Shown: positions 34,218 through 45,805 of the stretch, piece by piece
Position numbering within the stretch: the first letter of the stretch is position 1
How the letters are laid out: each line of letters opens with the position of its first letter
Assembly: GCF_000382485.1 (NCBI RefSeq)
Contig: NZ_AORY01000004.1
Span: forward strand, 310,001-374,000
DNA from: Sphingomonas sp. Mn802worker
GTDB taxonomy: Bacteria > Pseudomonadota > Alphaproteobacteria > Sphingomonadales > Sphingomonadaceae
DNA length: 64,000 nt
Reading direction: 5' to 3'
The notes under the pieces: generated by a model
Database searches by the model: none
Seen by the model: the letters and a program-made list of their open reading frames with translations, nothing else
What the model was told of the DNA's origin: nothing
Position numbers and translations under genes: made by a program

Positions 34218-35408
34218 ATGATCGATCTCTCCACCCTCTACGCGCTCATCATCGGCACCCTGCTGGTAAGTGCGGCGCTGACGCTGTGGGAGAGTTTTGG
34301 GCGCTGGCGGCGCGGGCCGCTGCTGATCTGGTCGACCGGGTGGGCGACGCTGGCGATCGGGTGCGGCATCGCGGCCGCGCGTACGCAGGTGCCGGGCGTG
34401 TACGGCTGGGCGGCGAGCAACCTGCTGATCGTGAGCGGCTATCTGCTGGTCCTGAACGGCGTCGCCGCGCTCGATGACCGACGCTATTGGCGCACCTCCG
34501 CGCTGCTCGTCATGGGGCTCGCGCTCGGCTGGATGGTCGAGGGTGCGACTGCCCATCTCAGCTTCTGGCAATATGGTGCCGGCTTTCCGATCCTCGTCGC
34601 GAGCGCGCTGACGGTGTTTGAGCTGATCCGCAACCGCGCGCTTCGGCGATTGCGGACGCGACCGCTCGCGATCCTGCTGCCGACGATGCATACCGCCATC
34701 TACGTCGGGCGGGTGTTCGTCCTGCCGCTGCTGGCGCACGCCGATGGCGCCGGCGTGGTCGCACTCGCGTCGAAGATCACGATGTACGAAGGCGTGCTCT
34801 ATTCGGTTGCGATGCCGATGACTTTGGTCAGCCTCGTGCGCGAGGAAGCGCAGCGCCACCTGCTTGCCGCGTCACGCACCGATTACCTGACCGGGTTGAC
34901 CAATCGGCAGGGATTGTTCGAGGCGGCGGCGCGGCTGATGCGCGGCGACCGCGCTGCCACGTTGCTGGCGTTCGATCTCGACCATTTCAAGGCGATCAAC
35001 GACGCCCACGGCCACGCCGCCGGTGACACGGTGCTGCAATCCTTCGCGCGCGTACTGCGCGAGGCAGCGCCGGACGCCACGCTGGCGCGGCTGGGCGGTG
35101 AGGAGTTCGCGGCGCTGCTGCCGGACACCAACGTCGCCGCCGCCAGGATGCTGGGGGAGGCGATCGCGGCGCGCTTCGCCGCACTCGACGATCACGGCGC
35201 GGACGTGCTGGTGTCGGCGACGGTCAGCACCGGCCTGGCGCAGCGCGGCCCGGACGGCGACGACCTCGACGCGCTGCTGCGCGCCGCCGACCGCGCGCTC
35301 TACGTCGCCAAGTCGCTCGGGCGTAACCGGCTGGTCAGCGCGTCGCCGCTGTTCAACGGTGCGGGCGTGGCGCCTGCGCGGGCCGCACCGCGCCGGCTGG
35401 TCGCCTGA
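34218..35408 (+). CDS. Membrane-bound diguanylate cyclase (GGDEF)
   Basis: Makes cyclic di-GMP. 396 residues: the N-terminal half has about six transmembrane segments (LYALIIGTLLVSAALTLW, LLVMGLALGWMV) and the C-terminal half a GGDEF domain. DYLTGLTNRQGLFEAA, FDLDHFKAINDAHGHAAGD and the active site LARLGGEEFAALLP are intact (GGEEF variant). The inhibitory RxxD site normally found just before GGDEF is not present (APDATLARL), so product feedback may be absent. Start ATG 34218. It could influence adhesion or the Tad pilus encoded further on; that is inference. Confidence 0.92.
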   Translation: MIDLSTLYALIIGTLLVSAALTLWESFGRWRRGPLLIWSTGWATLAIGCGIAAARTQVPGVYGWAASNLLIVSGYLLVLNGVAALDDRRYWRTSALLVMGLALGWMVEGATAHLSFWQYGAGFPILVASALTVFELIRNRALRRLRTRPLAILLPTMHTAIYVGRVFVLPLLAHADGAGVVALASKITMYEGVLYSVAMPMTLVSLVREEAQRHLLAASRTDYLTGLTNRQGLFEAAARLMRGDRAATLLAFDLDHFKAINDAHGHAAGDTVLQSFARVLREAAPDATLARLGGEEFAALLPDTNVAAARMLGEAIAARFAALDDHGADVLVSATVSTGLAQRGPDGDDLDALLRAADRALYVAKSLGRNRLVSASPLFNGAGVAPARAAPRRLVA

Positions 35409-35417
35409 CCAGCGCGG

Positions 35418-35987
35418 TCAATCCGCGGTCCGTAGCGCGACATCGTTCATGAACCGCACGTCGTCGCGCTTCGCCAGCCAGTCGGCCTCGCCTGCAACCC
35501 CGCCCAGCATGTCGGACAGCGCGTCGATCTCCGCCTTGGCGTAGTTACCCAGCACGTAGCCGCTGACGCGGTCCTTGTGTCCCGGATGCCCGATGCCCAG
35601 CCGCACGCGGCGGAACTCCGGCCCTAGATGCTGGTCGATCGAGCGCAGCCCGTTGTGCCCCGCCAGACCGCCGCCCGTGCGCACCTTGACCTTCATCGGT
35701 GCCAGATCGAGCTCGTCGTGGAACACGGTCAGCGCATCAACATCGAGCTTGTAGAAGCGCATCGCCTCGCCGACGCTGCGCCCGCTATCGTTCATGAAGG
35801 TCGCGGGCTTGAGCAGCAGGACCTTGTCGCCGCCGACGCGGCCCTCCTGCAACCAGCCCTGGAACTTCTTCGCCGGCGTGGCGAAGCCGTGGACTTCCGC
35901 GATCGCGTCCAATGCCATGAAGCCGACATTGTGCCGGTGCATCGCATATTGCGCGCCCGGATTGCCGAGCCCTACCCACAATTGCAT
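35418..35987 (-). CDS. pth: Peptidyl-tRNA hydrolase
   Basis: Releases peptides from prematurely dissociated peptidyl-tRNA; 189 residues. LWVGLGNPGAQYAMHRHNVG contains the catalytic His. TFMNDSGRSVGEAMRFYKL, FHDELDLAPMKVKVRTGGGL and AGHNGLRSIDQHLG are family signatures. It follows rplY on the same strand with a hairpin between, the usual ribosomal-protein L25/pth pairing. It converges on the cyclase gene with nine bases between stops. Confidence 0.97.
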   Translation of the reverse strand: MQLWVGLGNPGAQYAMHRHNVGFMALDAIAEVHGFATPAKKFQGWLQEGRVGGDKVLLLKPATFMNDSGRSVGEAMRFYKLDVDALTVFHDELDLAPMKVKVRTGGGLAGHNGLRSIDQHLGPEFRRVRLGIGHPGHKDRVSGYVLGNYAKAEIDALSDMLGGVAGEADWLAKRDDVRFMNDVALRTAD

Positions 35988-36010
35988 CGCTGCGCCTCCT
36001 TCAACGCGAA

Positions 36011-36044
36011 CGGGGCAGGGGAGCGTTTCCGCTCGCCTGCCCCG
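36011..36044 (-). promoter_or_regulatory. Hairpin between rplY and pth
   Basis: CGGGGCAGG (36011-36019) pairs with CCTGCCCCG (36036-36044), and inside it GAGCG (36021-36025) pairs with CGCTC (36030-36034) around TTTC. One mismatch interrupts an otherwise 14-pair stem. There is no T-run, so it is more likely a partial attenuator or processing site than a full terminator. Confidence 0.55.
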
Positions 36045-36083
36045 CCTGGATCGTCGCGCCCGTTCGTGACGGGCGTAACCGGA

Positions 36084-36725
36084 TCAGCCCTCCGACGGCG
36101 TCTCGCCGGCAGCCTCGGCCACTTCGGCCTCGATCGCCTCGTCGGTCGTGTCCGCGCCTTCCGAACGCAGTGCCGACGGTGCGACAATCGTCGCAACCGT
36201 GAAGTCGCGGTCGTCGATCGCGCTGGTCGCGCCCTTGGGCAGCGTCACGTCGCTGATGTGGATCGTGTCGCCCACGTCCTTGCCCGCGACCGAGATCGCG
36301 ATCTCGGTGGGGATGTCGGCCGCGTCGACCACCAGCTCCAGCTCGTGGCGCACGATGTTCAGCACCGCGCCCTTCTTCATGCCCGGCGACTTTTCCTCGT
36401 CGGTGAAGACGACCGGCACCGCAACCGTCACGCTGGTGTGCTCGCCGACGCGCAGGAAGTCGACGTGGACCGGACGGTCGGTGACCGGGTGGAACGCCAC
36501 GTCCTTCGCCAGCGTGCGCTGGCCGTCGACCATGATCACCGAGTTCATGAAGTGACCCGTCATCAATGCCTTGACGAGCGCCTTCTCCTCCAGGTGGATC
36601 GAGGTCGGTTCGCGGTTCTGGCCGTAGATCACGGCGGGGACGCGGCCTTCGCGACGCAGCGAACGGGAGGCTCCCTTGCCAACCCGGTCACGCGTCTCGG
36701 CTGCGAGCGTAATGGTGTCGCTCAT
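36084..36725 (-). CDS. rplY: 50S ribosomal protein L25 (Ctc form)
   Basis: Binds 5S rRNA in the large subunit; 213 residues, the long Ctc-type with a C-terminal TL5 domain. [20 protein letters not shown] and VIYGQNREP mark the RNA-binding N-domain. [20 protein letters not shown] begins the second domain. The tail is acidic ([18 protein letters not shown]). Start ATG 36725 ([10 protein letters not shown]). First gene of the rplY-pth unit. Confidence 0.96.
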   Translation of the reverse strand: MSDTITLAAETRDRVGKGASRSLRREGRVPAVIYGQNREPTSIHLEEKALVKALMTGHFMNSVIMVDGQRTLAKDVAFHPVTDRPVHVDFLRVGEHTSVTVAVPVVFTDEEKSPGMKKGAVLNIVRHELELVVDAADIPTEIAISVAGKDVGDTIHISDVTLPKGATSAIDDRDFTVATIVAPSALRSEGADTTDEAIEAEVAEAAGETPSEG

Positions 36726-36828
36726 ATATATGCTCCGAAATTCGTGTGTGTTTCCCGCCACGCCTCCAGGGATGACCATGGCTGGAAGCGGCCGCGCATA
36801 GCGGCGCAGGCGCGAAAAGACAAGGCGG

Positions 36829-37734
36829 TCAGTATTTCACCCGCACCGCGTCGAGCTTGTACGCCTTCAGCTGCTGCTGCACGCTGTTCGCGCCCGCCAG
36901 ATGCCCCGCACCCACCGCGATGAAGACCGTGCCCGGCGTTCGCATCCGCTCCGCGATCCACGCCGCCCATTGCTTGTTGCGGTCGGTCAGCAGCGCCTTG
37001 GCGACCTCGGGCGAGTCCTTCAGCCCCTTGTTCATCTCCCGCGCCAGCGCATCTGGGTCGCCGCGCGACCAATCGTCGACCATCTTGTCCATCGTCGCGT
37101 TCGCGGTCGGCAGCTCGTCGATCGTGCTTTCCAGCAGCTTGACCTGCGCGGGCTTCGACAGCCGGTCGAAGATGCCGAGCTGCCCTTCGAACGTCTCCAG
37201 CCCCACGACCGGCTTGTTCGCCGCCTTCGCCGCCGCCGACAGGATTCCCTCCGGTCCGTTCGAGGCGCCATAGCCCGATTTCTGCACCGGCAGCAGCGAC
37301 AGCGTGACCGCCGCGAACCACGGCCGCATCTTCTCATAGGTGGCGGGCGGCACCTTGCTCGCCGCCATCGTCGTCACCAGCGTTTTCCGGTATTTTTCCG
37401 ACAACTGCGTGCTGAGCGCCGGCTGGTCGGGCGCGAACGCCTTGGCCAGCACGATCTTCTGCTCGGTCGCCTGGTCTGGCTCGACCATCTCCAGCACCAG
37501 CGTGTTCGACTTGTCGAACGCGGTCTTCACCGCCTCGTCGAACCAGCTGAGCCCCGGTTTCAGCACGTGGATCGTGCCGAACAGGTAGATCGTCGTGTCG
37601 GCGTCCTTCACCACCCAGAGTGCGGGGTCGGCGTCCTTCGTCGCGACCGCAGGCGCGGGTGCCTGTTGCGCGCAGGCGGGCAGCGCCAGCATCAGGGCGA
37701 GGGCGGACGTCACGGACTTCATCACCACGTTCAT
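36829..37734 (-). CDS. TraB/GumN family protein
   Basis: Exported or membrane-anchored protein of the TraB/GumN (PrgY) family, 301 residues, thought to be metalloprotease-like. The signal [20 protein letters not shown] ends in a possible lipobox. [20 protein letters not shown] carries the conserved GTx[16 protein letters not shown] is the second motif and [15 protein letters not shown] has the second conserved GxxH. Activity is poorly documented. It is downstream of the Xre/membrane operon by 33 bases on the same strand and may be its last gene. Confidence 0.88.
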   Translation of the reverse strand: MNVVMKSVTSALALMLALPACAQQAPAPAVATKDADPALWVVKDADTTIYLFGTIHVLKPGLSWFDEAVKTAFDKSNTLVLEMVEPDQATEQKIVLAKAFAPDQPALSTQLSEKYRKTLVTTMAASKVPPATYEKMRPWFAAVTLSLLPVQKSGYGASNGPEGILSAAAKAANKPVVGLETFEGQLGIFDRLSKPAQVKLLESTIDELPTANATMDKMVDDWSRGDPDALAREMNKGLKDSPEVAKALLTDRNKQWAAWIAERMRTPGTVFIAVGAGHLAGANSVQQQLKAYKLDAVRVKY

Positions 37735-37767
37735 GAAACAGGGCCTTTGCCGAAGATAGAGGGCGTG

Positions 37768-38217
37768 TCAGCGGTATTTGCGCCAAATCCAGACAATACC
37801 AGCGGCACTTAGCGGCGCGATGAACATCGCCACTGGATCGACCGGCGGCGCCATCCCGCCGCGCCACAGGAACCACCACACCGGCGCGCCGATCGTCAGC
37901 ACGTAGAAGCCCAGCAGCGCGCCGTCGCGATACGCCTCGCGCTCATGCTCGTCGACGACGCGGTGCCAGCGCCACGAGATGACCGGCAGCACCACACCCC
38001 AGGCGACCACGATCAGCAGCGCGACCCAAGCCGGCAACGGCGCGCTGAGCAGCGACGGGTGCGCATCGCCGGGCGCATGGTCGCGCAGCGCGGCCAAAGC
38101 GGTGCCCAGCCCGATCAACCCGCCCAGCGCCCCCGACCACAACAGCAGCCGGTGGTTGGCGCGCTCGCTCGGCCCCTTTGTCGGTGCCTCGTTCCTTGAG
38201 TCCGTCACCGCGCTCAC
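37768..38217 (-). CDS. Four-helix membrane protein of the Xre operon
   Basis: A 149-residue membrane protein with a hydrophilic N-terminus (SRNEAPTKGPSERANH) and four hydrophobic segments (LLWSGALGGLIGLGTALAAL, AWVALLIVVAWGVVLPVISW, LGFYVLTIGAPVWWFLW, FIAPLSAAGIVWIW). GTG 38217 overlaps the preceding stop (GTGA), which sets the start. Unrecognised. Such proteins often accompany small Xre regulators and may be regulated envelope factors. Confidence 0.72.
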   Translation of the reverse strand: MSAVTDSRNEAPTKGPSERANHRLLLWSGALGGLIGLGTALAALRDHAPGDAHPSLLSAPLPAWVALLIVVAWGVVLPVISWRWHRVVDEHEREAYRDGALLGFYVLTIGAPVWWFLWRGGMAPPVDPVAMFIAPLSAAGIVWIWRKYR

Positions 38218-38645
38218 CCCGTCACCCGTTGCCAGATCAGTACCGCCGCCCCCGCGGCGAGCGATCCCCACCATAATTGCTCGGTCATCGGCGCCAGATG
38301 CAGCGCGCGCTCGATCATCTGCAGGATCGTGTGCCCGACGAAGCCGACCACGCCCACTGCCGCCCAGGCATTCACCGCCTGCCGCCGCTGCACCTCGTCG
38401 CTCTCGCGCCAGCCCCAGATTGCGGCGCCGACGATCACCGCCAGCAGCGCGATCGCGATGCCGATCACCTCGCCCGCAGGCGCCCCGTCGCGCGACGGAT
38501 TGCGCATGAACCCGTCAATGAACCCCGATACGAACGGTGGCAGCACCATGACCGCGGCTGCCAGCACCGCGACGATCGCCGCGCGGCGTACCCGCCGCCG
38601 CCCGCGCATACGCACCCGCGCCTCACCCCAACGCTCTTCCATCAT
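38214..38645 (-). CDS. Membrane protein of the Xre operon
   Basis: A 143-residue membrane protein. A basic N-terminus ([15 protein letters not shown]) is followed by about four helices (VAVLAAAVMVLPPFVSGFI, IGIAIALLAVIVGAAIWGW, AWAAVGVVGFVGHTILQM, WWGSLAAGAAVLIW). ATG 38645, preceded by GGGGGAGCG, is the start; the long upstream extension is non-coding. It shares a general layout with the following gene and may be a distant relative. Function unknown. Confidence 0.72.
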   Translation of the reverse strand: MMEERWGEARVRMRGRRRVRRAAIVAVLAAAVMVLPPFVSGFIDGFMRNPSRDGAPAGEVIGIAIALLAVIVGAAIWGWRESDEVQRRQAVNAWAAVGVVGFVGHTILQMIERALHLAPMTEQLWWGSLAAGAAVLIWQRVTG

Positions 38646-38659
38646 CGCTCCCCCGCCGC

Positions 38660-38890
38660 TCACGGCCGTACCTCCACCACCACGCGAACCGACACGTGCG
38701 GAGAGGGCAGCGCCGCCATCATCCGCCCGGCATCGGGCCACTCGACCGACAGCCAGGCGGGCGCGTGCCACGCCGCCGCCAGCCGCTCGATCCCCGCCGC
38801 CGGCGACACGCCCAAGAGCGCCAGCCCGCACACGCATCCCAGCACCAGTTGCGCCACCCATACGGGCACCCGCCTACGCTTCGCCGTCAT
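38660..38890 (-). CDS. Small anchored or exported protein of the Xre operon
   Basis: A 76-residue protein: a basic start MTAKRRRVPVW, one hydrophobic segment (VAQLVLGCVCGLALLGVSPA) and a short outer part (LAAAWHAPAWLSVEWPDAGR) ending VSVRVVVEVRP. ATG 38890 lies inside the regulator gene, overlapping its end by 17 bases. Unknown; it is supported mainly by its tight placement between two coupled genes. Confidence 0.62.
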   Translation of the reverse strand: MTAKRRRVPVWVAQLVLGCVCGLALLGVSPAAGIERLAAAWHAPAWLSVEWPDAGRMMAALPSPHVSVRVVVEVRP

Positions 38891-39089
38891 CGAAGATCTC
38901 CTCGATCCTGAGGTCGAACAGCCGCCCGATGCGGAAGGCGAGCGGGAGCGAGGGGTCGTATTTGCCCGTCTCAATCGCGTTCACCGCCTGTCTGGACACG
39001 TCCAGCCGGCCGGCAAGCTCGGCCTGGCTCCAGTCGCGCTCCGCACGCAGCACCTTGAGACGATTCTTCATCATGTACTCATGCATCAT
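38874..39089 (-). CDS. Small Xre-family transcriptional regulator
   Basis: A 71-residue helix-turn-helix protein with nothing but the DNA-binding domain: RLKVLRAERDWSQAELAGRL then DVSRQAVNAIETGKYDPSLP, and the typical end LAFRIGRLFDLRIEEIF. This matches the short YozG-like Xre group that usually regulates its own operon. GGAGG six bases upstream selects ATG 39089. It heads a four-gene run of small membrane proteins and faces glyQ across an array of TGAC/GTCA repeats, its probable operator. Confidence 0.9.
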   Translation of the reverse strand: MMHEYMMKNRLKVLRAERDWSQAELAGRLDVSRQAVNAIETGKYDPSLPLAFRIGRLFDLRIEEIFDDGEA

Positions 39090-39100
39090 CAGGTGCCTCC

Positions 39101-39179
39101 TGTCAGCATCCCCTGACCTGATGTCAGGTGACCATGACTAAATGTCAGCGAGTCGTGGCTGTGTCAAGCAGCCCTGACA
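39101..39179. promoter_or_regulatory. TGAC/GTCA inverted-repeat array, probable Xre operator
   Basis: Half-sites alternate across the divergent Xre-glyQ gap. TGTCAG stands at 39101. CCTGAC-CTGAT-GTCAGG spans 39112-39128. TGAC-TAAAT-GTCA spans 39135-39147. TGTCA at 39162 faces TGACA at 39175. The two central palindromes share a 5-base spacer and have centres 21 bases apart, about two helix turns. Spacing and proximity to the regulator support an operator; binding is inferred. Confidence 0.7.
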
Positions 39180-39269
39180 AAAAGTCGTGCAGAGATGACG
39201 ACGAGGCATTGTAGAGCCTTCCGCCGCTTGTTGATTCTGCGGAACCGCTGGGCCAAGGCTCCGCGCGTC

Positions 39270-40193
39270 ATGACCGACGCCCACACCACCAGCACCGGCG
39301 GCGCGCGCCCGCTCTCGTTCCAGTCGATGATCCTGCGGCTCCACCAATATTGGTCGGACCGCGGCTGCCTCATCCTGCAACCCTATGACATGGAGATGGG
39401 AGCGGGGACGTTTCACCCTGCGACGACGCTGCGCGCGCTCGGGCCCGAGCCGTGGAACGCGGCGTTCGTGCAACCCTGCCGCCGCCCGACCGACGGCCGC
39501 TACGGCGAGAACCCGAACCGGCTGCAGCATTATTACCAGTATCAGGTGATTCTCAAACCCAGCCCGTCCGACCTGCAGGAGCTCTACCTCGGCAGCCTGC
39601 TCGCGATCGGCGTCGATGTGACGACGCACGACATCCGCTTCGTCGAGGACGACTGGGAATCGCCCACACTCGGCGCCTGGGGGCTGGGCTGGGAGGTGTG
39701 GTGCGACGGCATGGAGGTGACGCAGTTCACCTATTTCCAGCAGATGGGCGGGTTCGACTGCAAGCCGGTGGCGGGTGAGCTGACCTACGGGCTCGAGCGC
39801 CTCGCCATGTACATCCAGGACGTCGACAACGTGTACGACCTCGCGTTCAACGACGCGGGCGTCAGCTACGGCGAGGTGTTCCTCGAGAACGAGCGCCAGA
39901 TGTCGACCTGGAACTTCGAGGTCGCCGACACCGACGCCCTGTTCGACGCCTTCCGCAAGCACACCGCCGAGTGCGAGAATTCGCTCAATGCCAAGCTGCC
40001 GATCGCGGCCTACGAGCAGGCGATCAAGGCGAGCCACGTCTTCAACCTGTTGCAGGCGCGCGGTGTCATCTCGGTCGCCGAGCGGCAGGCCTACATGGGC
40101 CGCGTCCGCGACCTCGCGAAGGGCGCGTGCGCCGCGCAGATCGAGAAGATGACGCCCGCCTGGCAGGCACGTTACCCGGAGTGGAGCCTGTGA
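39270..40193 (+). CDS. glyQ: Glycyl-tRNA synthetase alpha subunit
   Basis: Catalytic subunit of the heterotetrameric bacterial glycyl-tRNA synthetase; 307 residues. [40 protein letters not shown] and [20 protein letters not shown] are class II synthetase signatures with the ATP-binding Arg. ATG 39270 fits the family N-terminus; an upstream ATG (39195) would extend toward the operator array. GTGA overlap with glyS ensures paired translation. Confidence 0.97.
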   Translation: MTDAHTTSTGGARPLSFQSMILRLHQYWSDRGCLILQPYDMEMGAGTFHPATTLRALGPEPWNAAFVQPCRRPTDGRYGENPNRLQHYYQYQVILKPSPSDLQELYLGSLLAIGVDVTTHDIRFVEDDWESPTLGAWGLGWEVWCDGMEVTQFTYFQQMGGFDCKPVAGELTYGLERLAMYIQDVDNVYDLAFNDAGVSYGEVFLENERQMSTWNFEVADTDALFDAFRKHTAECENSLNAKLPIAAYEQAIKASHVFNLLQARGVISVAERQAYMGRVRDLAKGACAAQIEKMTPAWQARYPEWSL

Positions 40194-42466
40194 ATCCCGC
40201 CGACCAGAATGCGACTGATTTCCTGCTCGAACTCCGCTCGGAGGAAATCCCGGCGCGGATGCAGGCGAAGGCACGCGAGGACCTGTCACGTCTGTTCGAG
40301 GCCGAACTCGCCCGCGCCGGGCTCGCCGCGTCCGAGATCGTCACTTACGCCACCCCGCGTCGCCTCGCGCTGATCGCGCGTGACCTGCCGCTCGCAACTG
40401 AGGCTGTCAGCGAGGAAGTGAAGGGCCCCAAGACCAGCGCTCCGCCGCAGGCGCTCGACGGCTTCCTGCGCAAAACCGGCCTGAACCGCGAGCAGTTGAC
40501 CGAGCGGGACGGCGTGTTCTTTGCGGTGACCGAGAAGCCCGGCCGCGCCACCGCCGACGTGCTTGCGGACGCCATCCCCGCGATCGTCCGCGCCTTTCCC
40601 TGGCCCAAGTCGATGCGCTGGGGCGACGCCTCCGCCTCGACCGAGTCCCTGCGCTGGGTTCGCCCGCTCCACGGCGTCGTCGCGCTGCTGGGTGAGGATG
40701 TCGTGCCCGTCACCGTTGCGGGGATCGAGAGCGGCGCGGTCACTTACGGCCACCGCTTCCATCATCCAGGCCCCATCACGATCGGCTCGGCCGCCGACTA
40801 TGCCGACAAGCTGCGCTTGTGCCACGTCATCGTCGATCAGGACGAGCGCGCCGCGATCATCCGCGACCGCGCCGGCGCACTGGCAGCCGAGGCCGGTCTC
40901 GAACTCGTCCCCGACGAGGGGCTGGTCGCGGAGAACGCTGGCCTCACTGAATGGCCGGTGCCGCTGCTCGGCCGCTTCGACGCCGCCTTCCTCGACGTGC
41001 CGCCGGAGGTGATCCAGCTCACCGCGCGCGTGAACCAGAAGTATTTTGTCTGCCGCTCGGGCGACGGAAAACTGGCGAACGCCTTCGTCTGCACCGCCAA
41101 CATCAATGCCGCCGACGGCGGCGCGAAGATCGTCGAGGGCAACCGCAAGGTCCTAGCCGCCCGCCTCTCCGACGCGCGCTTCTTCTACGACAAAGACCTG
41201 AAGGTGCCGCTTGAGGAACAGGCCAAGAAGCTCGAGAAGATCGTGTTCCACGAGAAGCTCGGCACCGTCGCCGACAAGGTCGACCGCGTCGCCAAGCTCG
41301 CGCGCTGGCTGGCAAAGGAAGGCATCGTGCCCGCGTGTGACCCCGCGCTCGCCGAACGTGCGGCGCGGCTCGCCAAGGCCGACCTCGTCACCGGCATGGT
41401 CGGCGAGTTCCCCGAGCTACAGGGCCTGATGGGCGGCTATTACGCCGCCGCGCAAGGCGAGGACCCCCAGGTCGCCGAAGCGATCCGCGACCATTACAAG
41501 CCGGTCGGGCAGGGCGATGAGGTCCCGACCGCGCCAGTCACGGTGGCGGTGAGCCTGGCCGACAAGCTGGACACGATCGCCAGCTTCTTCGCGATCAACG
41601 AAAAGCCGACCGGATCGAAGGACCCGTTCGCGTTGCGTCGCGCGGCACTTGGCGTCAGCGCGACGCTGATCGCGGGCAAGGTCCGGCTGCCGCTCGCGCG
41701 CGCGCTGGAGCAGCAGGGCGCCGCGGTGGCACGCACGCTGGCAGGACAGGCGATCGCCAAATATCCCGATGCGTTTCGCCAGTGGGAGGCGCGCTTTTGG
41801 GAAGCTCGTGATGCGGGCACGCCGTTCGTACGCAACGCCGACATGAGCTACGCGTCGTCCAAGCACGACGTGCAGTTTTCAGGCGGCATTTCTGCGGTGA
41901 TCGACGAATATGTCGCGGTGTTGGACGGGCCTCGGCTCGACCGCAGCGCGGTGCTCGACTTCTTCGCCGACCGCCTCAAGGTCCAGCAACGCGAAGCCGG
42001 CGTCCGCCACGACCTGATCGACGCGGTTTTCGCATTAGGTGGCGAGGACGACCTCGTCCGCCTGCTTGCCCGCGTCCGCGCGCTGCAATCGTTCGTCACG
42101 ACCGACGACGGCGCCAATCTGCTTGCCGGCTACAAGCGCGCCGCCAACATCTTGAAAAAGGAAGGCGTCGACGCGTCCGCACCGGTTGCTCACGAATCGC
42201 TGTCCTACACGCCCGAAAAGGACGAGGCCGCGCTGATCGCCGCGCTCGACGCCGCCGAACCCGCCGCCGCCCGCGCGGTCGAGGCGGAGGATTTCGAGGC
42301 GGCGATGGCGGCGCTCGCAACGCTTCGTGCACCGATCGACGCGTTCTTTGACACCGTCACCGTCAACGACCCCGATCCGGCGAAGCGCGCCGCGCGGCTG
42401 GCCCTCCTCGCCCGCGTCCGCGCCTCCGTCCACACCGTCGCCGACTTCTCGAAGATCGAAGGGTAG
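40190..42466 (+). CDS. glyS: Glycyl-tRNA synthetase beta subunit
   Basis: tRNA-binding and editing-like subunit of glycyl-tRNA synthetase; 758 residues from GTG 40190, which overlaps the glyQ stop. The N-terminus [16 protein letters not shown] and the motifs [27 protein letters not shown] and [20 protein letters not shown] are characteristic. The latter belongs to the HD-like domain, and a C-terminal anticodon-binding region follows. An apparently longer open frame upstream simply overlaps glyQ. A REP-like hairpin lies right after the stop. Confidence 0.97.
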   Translation: MNPADQNATDFLLELRSEEIPARMQAKAREDLSRLFEAELARAGLAASEIVTYATPRRLALIARDLPLATEAVSEEVKGPKTSAPPQALDGFLRKTGLNREQLTERDGVFFAVTEKPGRATADVLADAIPAIVRAFPWPKSMRWGDASASTESLRWVRPLHGVVALLGEDVVPVTVAGIESGAVTYGHRFHHPGPITIGSAADYADKLRLCHVIVDQDERAAIIRDRAGALAAEAGLELVPDEGLVAENAGLTEWPVPLLGRFDAAFLDVPPEVIQLTARVNQKYFVCRSGDGKLANAFVCTANINAADGGAKIVEGNRKVLAARLSDARFFYDKDLKVPLEEQAKKLEKIVFHEKLGTVADKVDRVAKLARWLAKEGIVPACDPALAERAARLAKADLVTGMVGEFPELQGLMGGYYAAAQGEDPQVAEAIRDHYKPVGQGDEVPTAPVTVAVSLADKLDTIASFFAINEKPTGSKDPFALRRAALGVSATLIAGKVRLPLARALEQQGAAVARTLAGQAIAKYPDAFRQWEARFWEARDAGTPFVRNADMSYASSKHDVQFSGGISAVIDEYVAVLDGPRLDRSAVLDFFADRLKVQQREAGVRHDLIDAVFALGGEDDLVRLLARVRALQSFVTTDDGANLLAGYKRAANILKKEGVDASAPVAHESLSYTPEKDEAALIAALDAAEPAAARAVEAEDFEAAMAALATLRAPIDAFFDTVTVNDPDPAKRAARLALLARVRASVHTVADFSKIEG

Positions 42467-42474
42467 CCGCAATG

Positions 42475-42507
42475 CCCCTCTCCACATGGGGAGAGGGACG
42501 GTGAGGG
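42475..42507. repeat. REP-like palindromic repeat after glyS
   Basis: Hairpin CCCTCTCC (42476-42483) with GGAGAGGG (42490-42497), then ACGGTGAGGGG. In reverse complement this reads CCCCTCACCGTCCCTCTCCC, close to the copy at 378-395 in the dnaK-dnaJ gap. It lies nine bases past the glyS stop. The rest of the gap to ppdK holds no gene. Confidence 0.7.
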
Positions 42508-42670
42508 GCTGAGGCAGCCGCACGTACCCGCGCGTGACTGTCAACTTTCTCAACTTCGCAACAATCTTGCGCGAGTTTTCCGGTCCCTTCGACACCCGCC
42601 ACCCACTGGCCATCGCACCTTTCCGCGACTATGCCGCGTTGCAACAACAAAGCAGCAGGAGACGAGCAGG

Positions 42671-45355
<2,685 letters not shown>

Positions 45356-45362
45356 TACAAAA

Positions 45363-45395
45363 GGCCGCCGGAGCATGGTGCTCCGGCGGCCTCTT
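45363..45395 (+). terminator. Rho-independent terminator of ppdK
   Basis: A perfect 13-base stem, GGCCGCCGGAGCA (45363-45375) with TGCTCCGGCGGCC (45379-45391), and a TGG loop. It is followed by TCTT and preceded by ACAAAA, so it can also stop the convergent transcript from 45745. It starts seven bases past the ppdK stop. Confidence 0.92.
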
Positions 45396-45418
45396 GATTG
45401 ACTTGTATACCGGCACGA

Positions 45419-45745
45419 TCAGAGCGGACGGCGATCCTCGTCCCGGATCACGCTGCCATCGCGGACCACCGTCTCGTCGCGGTAAGCGGGCTCGGCGCGT
45501 GAGGCGGCGTGCGGCGCGATCGTCGCGGCGGTCACCGGCGCGGCATTGGCGAGACGGCTGTTCTCACGCTCCAGCTCGTTGATGCGCGCTTCCTGCGCCT
45601 TGCGCGTTTCTGCATGGCTGTTGCGCTCGTCGGCGTAACGCTGCTTCCACTTCTTGCCGCCGGGATGGCTCGCAAGCCCGAATAGCCATCCAGCAATCAA
45701 AGCGACGGCCAGCGCGATATATTGCGTAGTGGTGGTGAACAGCAT
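45419..45745 (-). CDS. Single-pass membrane protein with coiled coil
   Basis: A 108-residue hypothetical. The N-terminal transmembrane helix is YIALAVALIAGWLFGLA. A charged coiled coil follows (RYADERNSHAETRKAQEARI, NELERENSRL), then an Ala-rich part and an acidic/basic tail (RDGSVIRDEDRRP). GGAGGC lies five bases before ATG 45745. It resembles YtxH/LapA-like small envelope proteins only in general shape. It lies downstream of tadC on the same strand by 60 bases. Confidence 0.72.
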   Translation of the reverse strand: MLFTTTTQYIALAVALIAGWLFGLASHPGGKKWKQRYADERNSHAETRKAQEARINELERENSRLANAAPVTAATIAPHAASRAEPAYRDETVVRDGSVIRDEDRRPL

Positions 45746-45805
45746 CTCATGCCTCCTGTTACGCAAGCATAACGAGGACGGTCTGTCGCTGTTCCCGCCG
45801 GTGTG

